Positions 10,300 to 20,948 of a stretch of 64,000 nucleotides of DNA are shown here, piece after piece. Below the pieces are notes generated by a model. The model was not told the origin of the DNA, made no database searches, and was given only the letters and a program-made list of their open reading frames with translations. Made by a program: the position numbers and the translations under genes. The number at the start of each line of letters is the position of its first letter. Positions within the stretch are counted from its first letter, which is position 1. This stretch comes from Branchipolynoe longqiensis (taxonomy: Eukaryota; Annelida; Polychaeta; Phyllodocida; Polynoidae): NCBI GenBank assembly GCA_030323885.1, contig CM059194.1, positions 3,693,191-3,757,190 of the forward strand, written 5' to 3'.

Positions 10300-11125
10300 A
10301 AGGGGCAGGGCTGGGTGGGGGGGAGTGGGGGTGGGGGATGGGGTGTTGAGAGTGGGGCGTGGGGGTTAGGGTGGGGAATTGGAAGTGTGGGGTGGGATTG
10401 GGGGATGGGGGCGAGGAACGCGTGGAGTGGGGAGCAGGGACTGGTGAGTGGGGGGAGGAGTGGAGAGTGGGGAGCAGGGACTGGGGAGTGGGGGCAGTGG
10501 GGGCAGTTAGGCGGGTAGCGGCAGCTTGTGAGCTGGGAGTGGGGAGGGGGAGGCAGACGGGAGCAGAGAGGAAAGTGGAGCGTGGGAGGAGTAGGGGGAG
10601 TAGGGCAGGGAGCGGGGAGCGAGAGCAGCAGGGAGCCGGGGTCGGGGACCCTTCCCCACCCACCAACCTGACTCCACCATCCTGCTCTTCCTTCCATCCT
10701 CTCGGCTCTTCTGAGTTCAATACTTCTTTTTATTGTCTCCACGCGCCACCCCAACTCGATTCCTCCCTACCCTAGATTCCCAACAAGATGTCCACCCTCA
10801 TCGCGATCCTGTACAGGGGTTACAGTTAGTCTGCCAGAAGGCTCATCCTGGTACCCTCATCACCCACTCTCCTCCGCTCCCTTTGCCTCCCCTCCTTCCC
10901 CCTCCTCCCTGTGCCCGACATGTCCCTATTGTCTCCTTACTGTCTTCATCTGCAGCCCGCCTCCATCGAATCTCTACACCATCCCGACCCCTTCCTCCCA
11001 CTAGCCCTTCTCCTCTCCTCCCCCCTCACCACATTCTCTCCTCGCCTCGCTGCCCCCCTCCTGTCCCCCACCTTCAGGCTCTTACCCATGGTCCCCTTCC
11101 TCCCCCCCCCCCCCCCCCCGGACTC
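10300..11125. repeat. Strand-asymmetric G-rich then C-rich low-complexity DNA
   Basis: About 10300-10640 is G-rich on the plus strand (GTGGGGG, GGGAGTGGGGA). About 10850-11120 is C-rich on the same strand (CCTCCC, CCCCTC), ending in a run of 18 C at 11102-11119. The long Pro/Ser frames on the minus strand and Gly/Trp frames on the plus strand are compositional. Confidence 0.8.
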
Positions 11126-11214
11126 CTAAAGGTTCTTCCTATTTCCTGCCATGCAATCCCAGATCTAACTCCAATCCACAAGATGCAATGTGTACCGTTG
11201 TGGTTTCAGAATAT

Positions 11215-11785
11215 TGATATGCTTTTCATTTAAAATATCTCCAAGGCTAGCCATTTAACCTAACAGTTAATTCTACCTAAAGGCCCTGTCACACATCACC
11301 AGATTGGGGGAAACGGACAGAAACCGAACAACGTCTGGTTTGTGTCCATACAAGTTTTGAACAGCACACAACTAGGAATGGATGCCACCGGATTGACATC
11401 TACGGTTCTTGTCCGGTTTGAGTTTGTTTTGTCCGTTGGCTATCCGTTCATGTCTGTTTTATGTCCATCTCATGTCCGTCTCATGTCCATTTCATGTCGG
11501 TTTCATCTCGGTTTCATGTCGGTTTCATGTCGGTTTCATGTCGGTTTCATGTCCGTTCATCCGGCGGCCTTTGACCTGATGTTGCAACACTTCGACACAT
11601 TTTAGGGGGAGTAGGGCATTTTGATACTTATCACCACTCTGGACTAGACAATTCTGTCCATTGCTCAATCCGGCATAGTGTGACATGCACTTTAGGTACG
11701 GTAGATTCTACCAATCAACCCACTCTATTTTTGTCAGAAAATGACAACAACTCAAAGCCATCCAGCTATGCAATTGTTATCCATT
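11215..11785 (-). mobile_element. Element M copy split by another inverted-repeat element
   Basis: Element M sequence in minus orientation is visible at 11215-11280 ('catttaaaatatctccaaggctagcc') and again at 11692-11785 ('ggtagattctaccaatcaa', 'tttttgtcagaaaatgacaac', 'catccagctatgcaattgtt'). The two halves join correctly when the GGCCCTGTCACAC element between them is removed. That element is therefore the younger insertion. Confidence 0.7.
11282..11690. mobile_element. Inverted-repeat element (GGCCCTGTCACAC ends) with internal 11-bp repeats
   Basis: The left end is GGCCCTGTCACAC. The right end is a decayed inverse that contains GTGTGACATGCAC; about 40 terminal bases can be paired with mismatches. 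Inside, at about 11440-11555, is a short tandem array of ATGTCGGTTTC-like 11-base units. A related element lies at 42624-43489. No transposase frame is seen, so this is probably a non-autonomous DNA transposon of unassigned superfamily. Confidence 0.65.
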
Positions 11786-11875
11786 AACGTGATAACATCA
11801 CCTATTGCGTCTTATGGGTTAAATTCACAGTCCATAACATTTGTTTACTTCTGAAACCTTCACAACTTCCCCAAT

Positions 11876-12547
11876 ACTTAAAGTGCAGAGTCCACTGCTT
11901 TTGAGCTTTGGTATTTTGTGAGATAAATATATTAGCTTGATCGCTATAATCTATCTTATTCCACCTTGAATTATATTTTGTTTTAAAAGGCTAATTTTTT
12001 AATATATTTGAATTGCTAACATGGCAAATTAATTTTGGCAAGCATGCCATACCTTTGACCAAAGGCTTCTACAATAGAGTGTAACATTTACTATTAAATT
12101 GACTTGTTAATCCATTCTATATGCCAACAAATACTTAAATGCATTAGTATTTAAATTAGATTTTGGTGTTCTCTGTGGCGCAGTGGTTAGAGTGTCTGAC
12201 TTTTTTCTAGGTTGCACTCGTAATCTGAAGGTTGGTGGTTCAATTCCCCATGACACCCAACTCTGCCAATTTGGATTTCCACCGCTGTGTATAACTTACA
12301 GCGTCATCAAAGTCCACTTGCTCTCATACCATGTGTATATGGTGAGGGAGGTTAAAAATCACTTGGGTCGGTAAAAGTGTAGGCTTGGGCTTTCTCTCAA
12401 CAAACTGTCTAATGGTGAAAATAAGTCTATTCAGACTTATTCTTGATAGGCAGTATAAATCTTCAAGAGATGTGTAGAATCAAACCTATGTGAGTTTTTT
12501 GGTTTTGACAATGTGATGCTTTAATCAGACAATGACGCTTTAACTCG
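11876..12547 (+). mobile_element. Element M copy interrupted by SINE-A
   Basis: The left part (11876-12162) runs from 'acttaaagtgcagagtccact' to 'agtatttaaattagat'. The right part (12469-12547) resumes with 'gtgtagaatcaaacc' and ends in the inverse terminal 'cagacaatgacgctttaac'. The break is filled exactly by a SINE-A copy, with AGAT visible at both junctions. Confidence 0.8.
12163..12468 (+). mobile_element. SINE-A copy 2 (tRNA-derived), nested in element M
   Basis: This is one of the best-preserved SINE-A copies: box-A TGGCGCAGTGG, the T-rich CTTTTTTCTAGG insert, box-B-like GTGGTTCAATTCC, the 'gtgtataacttacagcgtcatcaaag' body, and the tail with the ATAAGTCTATTCAGACTTAT hairpin. A short AGAT repeat at the junctions may be the target-site duplication. 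Confidence 0.85.
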
Positions 12548-13350
12548 TTATCACCAAGGGTTTATCAATCCCCACCACACCTCTAGTTCATGAGAATGAA
12601 TGAGCCGTGAAGCCAATAAAAAAGTGTTACATTGGAGATTCAACCATAGAACCCCTCCACAAACTAAAATGCATTTCCGGGGAGCGACTGTAGATCGGAT
12701 TGTTCCAATATTAGGCCCTGGGTTCATACCCCTTTTTCACATCAAATTCCAGAGATTTCCAGGAGTTTTGATAAACCACCAGTGCAAAATTCCAGGACGT
12801 TTTAAAAATGTTTCTTGAATTAAACTGCCCCGAAACACAGTTGTATTTATAGTCAATTCACTGGGTAAGATGTGAAGTGTGAATAAGCATGAGAAATAAC
12901 AATGATTGTATGTATGGTTTTAATATAAAATTCAAGGGGCAGGATAACAAGCCCACAACATTCACAGATTGTAGTTTGGGCACATTGGCAAAAATACGCT
13001 CGACAGAAAATATGGTCAGGGTTTTCCATTTTCAAAGACTTTCAAGGATATATTTCCGGTAATAGTAAGTGGTTGAATGCAATCCCCTGATACGGGTGAG
13101 AAGCCAATGTGACATCCAGTTAACCCATATTTATGGATGGGCATTGGTCATTCCGTGAGAATGAGGGCTGAGAGCTGAGCTTTGGCAGGAAGAAGCGCCA
13201 CCGGCCATAATCCAAGACAGAGAAGCATATTGCATCACCGTGAGACCCAATGGTGTACTGACTGTCTCTGGGATTAGGCACCGACCAGAATGTCCGGGAG
13301 AAGGGAATGGCTTAGGTAGGATTCTAGTCAAATGTGGTACATTAATGGTG
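12548..13350. other. Unique sequence, nothing recognised
   Basis: No tandem structure, family repeat or credible frame is seen in this roughly 800-base stretch. Minus-strand frames of 60-130 codons here show no recognisable domain. Confidence 0.4.
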
Positions 13351-13354
13351 GGTT

Positions 13355-13545
13355 GGTTGTTGGAGTTTTGCGTCATGGCAACATATAAGGTCATATCAGG
13401 ACGGGTACCGACTTGCTTGTGACAATGCGCACTCATGGCACCTTTATAGTGCTGCCCCACCGGGATATCAGGCCGCCAGCACCATGACCTGATATTCCAC
13501 TCAGTCACATTATCCTCACACAGTCCCAACCTGTTATTGTCCTAT
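13355..13545 (-). mobile_element. SINE-B, 5'-truncated
   Basis: Only the 3' half is present: the 'ggttggttgttggagttttgcgtcatggcaacata' tail in reverse, the 'ggtaccgacttg' block and the 'tgacctgatattccactcagtcacattatcct' block. The tRNA-like head is missing. Confidence 0.8.
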
Positions 13546-13744
13546 CAAGTGTTACAAGATGAAGGTCAGTGCTCGATGCCTCAGTTTGGGTCACTACTTC
13601 CACCATTTGGAAGGTCATTGTTCTCCGCCTCAGTGAACATGTCAGGTCTCCACCCTGCACGCCACTACCGACGATTAGTCAGCACCATCAGATTTGGAGA
13701 CAGATTAACACAATTCTCCCCAAACCTAGCCGCACTTCACAACG

Positions 13745-14755
13745 CCTCCACACACACACACACTCATCCTTCTCCCATCCACACCACTAACGATACAGTC
13801 GATAAACACCACACACACATCCTTCTCCCATCCACACCACTAATCATACAACCAATAAACACCACACACATCCTTCTCCCATCCACACCACTAACCATAC
13901 ATTCTATAAACACCAGACACACATCCTTCTCCCATCCACACCACTAACCATACAGTCAATAAATACCACACACATCCTTCTCCCATCCACACCACTAATC
14001 ATACAGTCGATAAACACCACACACACATCCTTCTCCCATCCACACCACTAACCATACAGTCTATAAACACCACACACACATCCTTCTCCCATCCACACCA
14101 CTAACCATACAGTATATAAACACCACACCCATCCTTCTCCCATCCACCCCACGAACCATACAGTCGATAAACACCACACACACATCCTTCTCCCATCCAC
14201 ACCACTAATCATACAATCAATAAATACCACACACATCCTTCTCCCATCCACACCACTAAACATACAGCCGATAAATACCACACACATCCTTCTCCCATCC
14301 ACACCACTAACGATACATTCGATAAACACCACATACACATCCTTCTCCCATCCACACCACTAACCATACAATCAATAAATACCACACACATCCTTCTCCA
14401 ATCCACACCACTAAACATACAGCCGATAAATACCACACACACATCCTTCTCCCATCCACACCACTAAACATACAGCCGATAAATACCACACACCCTTCTC
14501 CAATCCACACCACTAATCATACAGTCTATAAACACCACACACATCCTTCTCCCATCCACACCACTAACCATACAGTCTATAAACACCACACACATCCTTC
14601 TCCCATCCACACCACTAACCATACAGTCAATAAACACCACACACACATCCTTCTCCGATCCACACCACTAATCATACAGTCGATAAATACCACACACATC
14701 CTTCTCCTATCCACACCACTAACCATACACTCGATAAATACCACACACACCAGCT
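13745..14755. repeat. 51-53-bp minisatellite (CATCCTTCTCCCATCCACACC...)
   Basis: About nineteen units follow the pattern CATCCTTCTCCCATCCACACC, ACTAACCATACAGTCGATAA, ACACCACACACA. The unit alternates between 51 and 53 bp according to the number of CA dinucleotides. The minus-strand MCVVFIDCMVSGVDGRR-type repeated frames come from this array and are not a gene. Confidence 0.95.
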
Positions 14756-15204
14756 ACATTCTCCACTTCCGGTTCCGGTCAATTGGTTATACACTATAGC
14801 CTACGGAACGCCAGCCAATAGCCCTGCCCCACTCAGACAAGAGAGTGCAGATAATAACATCCTTTTTTCAGGAACCCTGTAGAGAGACGTGGCTGGGCCC
14901 AGCCTATGAAGTACAGGTTGTAGTACGGGTGGGTTGGCCGAAAAGAAGCAGTTACTCGATGCAAGGATGTGTTAACTGGTGGTTCGCCAAGAAGTCCCTG
15001 GAACTGGTGATGCGCTGAGTTATAACTGGAGAAGGAAGGTCTGAAAGCCAATTGCTGATGTCGACTTGATGGACTGGGGAGTTTACCATCCACTGGACGG
15101 TTGTTCAAGGCATGGCAGGTGGGCAGTGGTGTAAGTCGTCCCACTTCAAATCGCGCGCAATGCTAACACTCTGATTGATTTTAATTTGTGTGACTAAACT
15201 TTAG
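14756..15204. other. Unique sequence, nothing recognised
   Basis: A 103-codon minus-strand frame (14833-15144) has no recognisable domain and no flanking splice or promoter context I can support. It may be part of the retroelement remnant to its right. Confidence 0.3.
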
Positions 15205-15710
15205 TTTATTTAGTGAATAATGAATTTTGTTGAGACCATAGCACTGATCTTCCAGCCGTTCAGTACAATCTGTTTATTTATAAATGAAACTATCAGTTAC
15301 AATAATAACCACATGCAAATCCTCTTTGACAATACAATTATTATACATACTATAACTGAATAATTAGTTGTAATAGTAACGGTATACAATTCCAGTTCAA
15401 TAAACATATTATGCATTTGGCGAATATGCATTATATGGCATTGCATGATTCTAGAATATTCTTTAAGCATTTCTTTCTTCTTTTGTTGTTCTTTTTTTCC
15501 TTTTCCAAACACATATATCATATATCCAAATACAGACATATATATTGAGGAAATATGGAAATCACTAGATCCAATCACCAATACCAAATGTGGGAAATGT
15601 GGGAAATCTTCCCATTGCTGGATCCAATCACACATGTTTTGTACTGTTTGGCCTAATGACTGAATCGGAATTCTGAGATTACAGTGGGGACTTACATCTT
15701 TTCCTTAACC
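15205..15710 (-). mobile_element. Retroelement 3'-end remnant (LINE-like)
   Basis: At the low-coordinate end the plus strand shows 'agcactgatcttccagccgttcag', the reverse of the CTGGAAGACCAGTGC block found at several LINE 3' ends in this window. The high-coordinate end (about 15569-15710) matches the inverted sequence at 63857-64000. Its minus-strand translation keeps CDWIQQW and HLVLVIGSSDFHI against CDGILQW and HLVLVIGSTDLHI there, so the pair is conserved at protein level. The protein itself is not recognised. Confidence 0.55.
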
Positions 15711-15780
15711 TCTGTTCTAAATAGAGGACATCAATCATCAACCTGCCCCTCTGATCGAAGTCACAGAACTAATGTTATTG

Positions 15781-16544
15781 CCACAAGAGGGCTCGTTGGT
15801 TGTTCGGAATACTACATGAACTTTATTCCTTAGAGCATGCAAATGATGTTGAGTTCCTACCTGCAACATTAGTTCGTGCCAGTGCCGTCAGAGGGCTGGT
15901 TGTTTGTTACTAATGTTAGGAATACTCTACATATAAACCTTATTCCATAGAGCATTCAGAACGCGTTGGGGCTACTACCCACATTAGTTCATGTTACTGC
16001 CACCAGAGGGCTGGTTGTTTTATGTTGTTTTTTTGTTTGGCCCATTAGTTGTTTAAGCAGGGGAAAATTTCAGTGGTAGACAACTGGTCTTCCTCATTCC
16101 ACTGCTGGTCGATAGAAAGCCCGAGCCTACACTTTTACCAACCCAAGGATTTTTAACCTCCCACATCACATAGACATGGTATGAGAGCAACCGACCTTTG
16201 ATGACGCTGTAAGTTATACACAGCGGTGGAAATCCAAATTGGCAGAGCTGGGGGCACAGGGAATCGAACCGCCGACCCTCAGATTAGGAGTCTGACTTAG
16301 AAAAAAGTCAGACAGTCTAACCACTCCGCCACAGAGAATGCCTGTTGGGAATAGTCCATAAACATTATTCCATAGATCATGCAGAAGGTCTTGGGGCTAT
16401 ACTACCCACAAAAGTAGTTCCTGTTACTGCCACCAGAGGGCAGTTGGTTGTAGGGAATACTCCATGAACTTTATTCCATAGAGCATGCAGAACCTGTTGA
16501 GTTCCTACTCACAACATTACTTCCTGTCACTGCCACCAGAGGGC
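15781..16544 (+). repeat. 103-115-bp repeats carrying a CCACCAGAGGGC motif
   Basis: Five repeat units each end in a motif CC(A/G)(C/T)(C/A)AGAGGGC, at 15781, 15885, 16000, 16430 and 16533. The interval between motifs three and four is enlarged by a SINE insertion (16021-16343). Shared unit text includes 'tgaactttattccatagagcatgcagaa' and 'acttcctgt(c/t)actgccaccagagggc'. The motif matches the CTCF core CCACNAGRGGGC, which is established for bilaterian CTCF. Function here is inference. Confidence 0.8.
16021..16343 (-). mobile_element. Chimeric SINE: SINE-A head and body with the alternative SINE-B tail
   Basis: Read on the minus strand, the tRNA-like head (right end, ACTCCGCCACAGAG in reverse) and body match SINE-A as far as 'gggctttctatcgac'. 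From there the copy switches to 'cagcagtggaatgaggaagaccag...aaacaactaatgggccaaacaaaaa'. That is the tail of the SINE-B copy at 37975-38205 and not the usual SINE-A hairpin tail. It is inserted in the CCACCAGAGGGC repeat array. Confidence 0.8.
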
Positions 16545-17040
16545 GGCGGGGGAGCGGGGTTGGAGGTGGGAGTCGTCTATTAGCAATGTCCGGCAGTTTC
16601 TTCCAGCTTCTTCCAGCGACATCGAAGTTGGAAGGCGAGAGATCGATACCCGGCAAAGATAAATTCGGGGGAGGGCGAAGACGGCAGGGCCGGGGACATG
16701 GGGGGGCCGGGGTTGGGAGGGTGCAATGGGGGTGGGTGGGGAGGAGGAAGGGCCTCAGAGAGACAGTTGACCGCGCCCACTCCACCTGATTTAACTAACC
16801 CATGTTTATTGGCCGCCCTTGTGACTTCCCTGGGTCGGTCACAGACACTCAGGCCCTGCCCGGCGACGGTTTCTGGAGAGAGACAGAGAGAGATAGAGAG
16901 ACAGAGAGAGCTGGGAAGAGATGACAGAGCAGCAATAGAAGCTGGTCTGTCTTTGTAGTTGTACTCACCACCGTGTATATATAGTTACATTTATATATGT
17001 ATACATATATATGCAGCCTACATGCCTGTTCGGGTATCCT
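16545..17040. other. GC-rich then purine-rich unique sequence
   Basis: About 16545-16780 is GC-rich with several GGGGG runs. About 16870-16920 is a (GAGA)n purine tract (AGAGAGACAGAGAGAGATAGAGAG). No gene is recognised. Confidence 0.4.
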
Positions 17041-17044
17041 AGTC

Positions 17045-17700
17045 ACGATTATTGTTCTTATTGTAAATATGTTTAGATATCTGAATACAATCATTCTTCA
17101 GTGCTCAGGCACTTGTTGTAAATATGTTTATTCATCTGAAGTCAATCATTCTTCAGTGTTCAGGCACTTGTTGTACTATGTTTATTCATCTGAATATTAT
17201 CATTCTTCAGTGGTCAGGCACTTGTTGTAAATATGTTTATTCATCTGAAGACAATCTTTATTCAGTGTTCAGGCACTTGTTGTAATATGTTTATTCATCT
17301 GAATATTATCATTCTTCAGTGGTCAGGCACTTGTTGTAAATATGTTTAATCATCTGAAGACAATCATTCTTCAGTGTTCAGGCACTTGTTGTAAATATGT
17401 TTATTCATCTGAAGACAATCATTCTTCAGTGTTCAGGCACTTGTTGTAATATGTTTATTCATCTGAATATTATCATTCTTCAGTGGTCAAGCACTTGTTG
17501 TAAATATGTTTATTCATCTGAAGACAATCATTCTTCAGTGTTCAGGCTCTTGTTGTCAATATATTTATTCATCTGAATACAATCTTTGTTCAGCACTCGG
17601 GCTAAGGCACTTGTTGTAAATATGTTTATTCATCTGAATACAATATTTCTTCAGCGTGCTCAATATTGTTGTAGATATATTTATTCATGGGATATCATTT
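17045..17700. repeat. 55-bp satellite derived from a LINE 3' end
   Basis: About twelve units of about 55 bp contain TTGTAAATATGTTTATTCATCTGAA, ACAATCATTCTTCAGTGTTC and AGGCACTTG. The same sequence occurs singly at LINE-like 3' ends elsewhere in the window, for example 46045-46115. The outermost unit at about 17590-17610 still has the CAGCACTCGGGC form closer to the LINE version. The array therefore looks like tandem amplification of a retrotransposon end. Confidence 0.85.
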
Positions 17701-18065
17701 TTGGTCAGATCTCATGCTCTTGTAGAAAATTAATGTTTATTTATTTCAGTAACATCATTCTTTCACACTGAGACTCTTTTTGTAAATACCTTTATTCGTC
17801 TAGATAGCACCCCCAATGCACTGGACAGACACAAATAAAATAGAAAATTTATTCCCTCAGATTTATACTCATATAATATGTTATCCATCACACATAAATG
17901 ATTCTATAAACACCAAATGTTGAGTGGCCTGGCTTTGTGAATATTCCATCGAGCTGTTTGTGCCCTCTAGCTAATTTGAGCCAAGTGAAATTATAGCCGA
18001 TGTTACCCGATTCAACGGACTGTGTTCCTTTCCTGTGTACATGAGTATACGCATATACACATGTC

Positions 18066-18096
<31 letters not shown>

Positions 18097-18246
18097 ATCG
18101 TCGCTGTGGGCGGATGTATGTTCGACGCTTGTGCGGAGGGCCCGGATGGCAAGGGGAATGAAGTGCCTTTTTTCCAGCAATAAATCGGAGTCGCCCGGTG
18201 CCGATGCTCGTTATGGGTCTTTTACGACCGAAGATAGTCGTAGATA
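17701..18246. other. AT-rich sequence with TA microsatellite and a GC patch
   Basis: A (TA)n run lies at about 18066-18100. A short CpG-containing stretch (18100-18235) includes CAGCAATAAATCGG. Nothing else is recognised. Confidence 0.4.
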
Positions 18247-18985
18247 TGAAAATGGCTAACCCTTCCCTGGCGTCTATATGGGTGTACATAGCACCATTAT
18301 CGGTCTTGATATGCATGGTGCTATATCTGCTGTAATCTGAACCATGCGATATCAGCCTCATTTGTACATAAATGCACATAGCACCATTAGTGGTGTTAAT
18401 ATGCATCGTCCTATAGTTGCTGTGATCTGAACCGTGCTATATCAGCGTCATGTGTACATAGATGCATAGAGCACCATTTGTGGTGTTGATATGCATAATG
18501 TTATATCTGCTGTGATCTGAACCGTACTATATCAGTCTAATTTGTACATATATGTACATAACCCCATTATCAGTGTTGATATGCATAATGCTATATCTGC
18601 TGTGATCTGAATCGTGGTATATCAGCCTCATGTGTACATACATGTACATATCACCATTAACGGGGTTGATATGCATCGTGCTATATTTGGTGTGATATGA
18701 ACCGTGCAATATCAGCCTCATGCGTACAAAGATGTACATATCACCATTAGCGGTGTTGATATGCATCATCCTATATCTGCTTTGATCTTAGCGTGAGATA
18801 TCAGCCTCATTTGTACATAGATGCACATATCACCATTAGCAGTGTTGATATACATCGTCCTATATCTGTTGTGATCTGAACCGTGCTATATCAGCCTCAT
18901 TTGTACAGAGATGTACATAGCACCACTAGCAGTGTTGCTATGGCATCATGCTATATTTGTTGTCATATGAACCGTGCTATATCAT
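18247..18985. repeat. 90-bp satellite array
   Basis: About eight units of about 90 bp contain TGATATGCATCGTGCTATAT, CTGCTGTGATCTGAACCGTG, CTATATCAGCCTCATGTGTA and CATAGATGTACATAGCACCA. Individual units differ by perhaps 10-15 percent. A single related fragment with an inverted ATATAGCACG...CGTGCTATAT is found at 46991-47016. Confidence 0.9.
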
Positions 18986-19359
18986 GGTATAAACGATTGG
19001 TAAAGTATGAATAAGGGAGAAGAAAATAAGCATAAGTGGAGGTAAATATGCTTAGAGTATGGGGGGCATACCTGATTATCTTAGTAGAGGTGACATACTC
19101 ATTAAAATGGTGTTGGTGGGACATACGGTGGGCATTTAAGATTGAACTGGTTGTTATGGTAATCTCAGTTGGGCGTTTATGTAGTGAGTAAGTAGGTTAA
19201 TATTGTTTAATCTCGTGACCAAGTAGGATCCAACCAGAATCATTTCCACGTGCATACAACAGGAATGGAGCAACACCCCAAAATTGGGGGGGGCGTCTAA
19301 ATAAAATAATAGCGTAACTAATTAAGGGTACAATAACGTAATGCAATAGGTGGGTCATG

Positions 19360-19433
<74 letters not shown>
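19360..19433. repeat. (AT)n microsatellite
   Basis: About 74 bases of nearly pure AT dinucleotide with two small interruptions. It immediately precedes element D sequence, as do shorter AT runs at the other element D copies. Confidence 0.95.
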
Positions 19434-19436
<3 letters not shown>

Positions 19437-19640
19437 CTCTATAATCCATTATGGGAATATAAACAAGGACACTACCGACCTTCAGTTCCCTATGTAATAG
19501 TTAGCACTTATCCTATCTAGCTGACCCTGTTATTATGACATAGACCACAGTGGCGCCCCCTGTGAGTGGCCCTGTGCACTGTATGCCAGCTGCGCCTGGC
19601 CTTAACGCATTCAATTTTTAACTCGCAGTTAACCCTAGCT
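19434..19640 (+). mobile_element. Interspersed repeat 'element D', copy 1
   Basis: The left end GTGCTCTATAATCCATTATG then GGAATATAAACAAGGACACT is shared with 47760-47840 and 61077-61270. The similarity to the 61-kb copy extends through 'cctatctagctgaccctgt' and 'gccagctgcgcctggcc'. All three start directly after an AT-rich microsatellite. The class is not recognised. It includes CGCCCCCTGTGAG, a CTCF-like core in reverse. Confidence 0.6.
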
Positions 19641-19734
19641 GAGATAGATGTTGGCTCAGTGTAGTTCCTAATTTTGCCACTGGCGCTCTCTGCTGCCTGC
19701 GCAGGGCAGTATCTGAACGAAGCGCTGACGGCCT

Positions 19735-20948
19735 ACATTATAGTATAGGACAGAAGTGCCAATGGCCTACATGACAGTATGGGAACAAAGCGGAAATGAT
19801 CTACAGGACAGTATAGGAAGGAAGCATCAATGTCCTACATGACAGTATGGAATAGGAGCATCAATGGCCTACCGGATGGTATGGGAATGAAGCATCAATG
19901 GCCTACATGACAGTATGGTATAGGAGCGCCGATGGCCTACAGGACAGCAAGGGCATGAAGCGTCAATGTCATACATGGCAGTATGGGACAGAAGTGTCAA
20001 TGACATACAGGACAGTTTGGAAATGGCCTATTGGACAGTATGGGAACGAAGCGCCAATGCCCTACATTCCATTTTGGCACATAATCAGCGATCACCTACA
20101 TGACAGTATGGCACAGATGTGACAATGGCCTACATGACAGTATGGCACATACTCATCAATGCCCTACGTGACAGAATGGCACAGACTCACCAATAGCCTA
20201 CATGACATTATGGCACATATGCATCAATCACCTACATGACAGTATGGCACAGATGTGACAATGACCTGCATGACAGGATGGCACATACTCATCAATGTCC
20301 TGCATGAGAGTATGCCACATACTCATCAATGCCCTACAGGACAGTATGGCACACACTCATCACTGTCCTACATGACAGTATGCCACATACTCATCAATGC
20401 CCAACATGACAGTATGGCACAGACTCATCAATGACCTACATGACAGTATAGCACATACTCATCAATGCCCTACAGTACAATATGGCACATACTCATCAAT
20501 GCCCTACACGGCAGCATGGCACATATTCATCAATGACCTACATGCCAGTATGGCACATACTCATCAATGCCCTACATGACCGTATGTCACAGACTCATCA
20601 ATGCCCTACATGACATTATGACACAGACTCATCAATGTCCTACATGACAGCATGGCACATACTCATCAATGATGTACATGACAATATGGCACAGACTCAT
20701 CAATGCCCTACATGACAGTATGGCACATACTCATGAATGACCTACATGACAGTATGGCACACACTCATCAATGGCATACATTACAGTATGGCACATACTC
20801 ATCAATGCCCTACATGACAGTCTGGCACATACTCATCAATGCCCTACATGACATTATGGCACAGCCTCATCAATGCCCTACATGACAGTATGGCACAGAC
20901 TCATCAGTGTCCTACATGACAGTTTGGCACACACTCATCAATGACCTA
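19735..20948. repeat. 34-bp minisatellite, left block
   Basis: Units follow CATGACAGTATGGCACA then TACTCATCAATGCCCTA. The leftmost few hundred bases are older and more diverged (GAACGAAGCGCCAATGG types), and the right part is very regular. The array resumes after the LINE at 22488. The MPYMTVWHILINDLHDSMAH-type frames are repeat translation (three units equal 102 bp). Confidence 0.95.

Noticed and set aside
13745..14755. Possible CRISPR-like array with 21-bp conserved repeats
   Set aside because: The intervals between conserved parts are themselves repeats of one another, not unique spacers.
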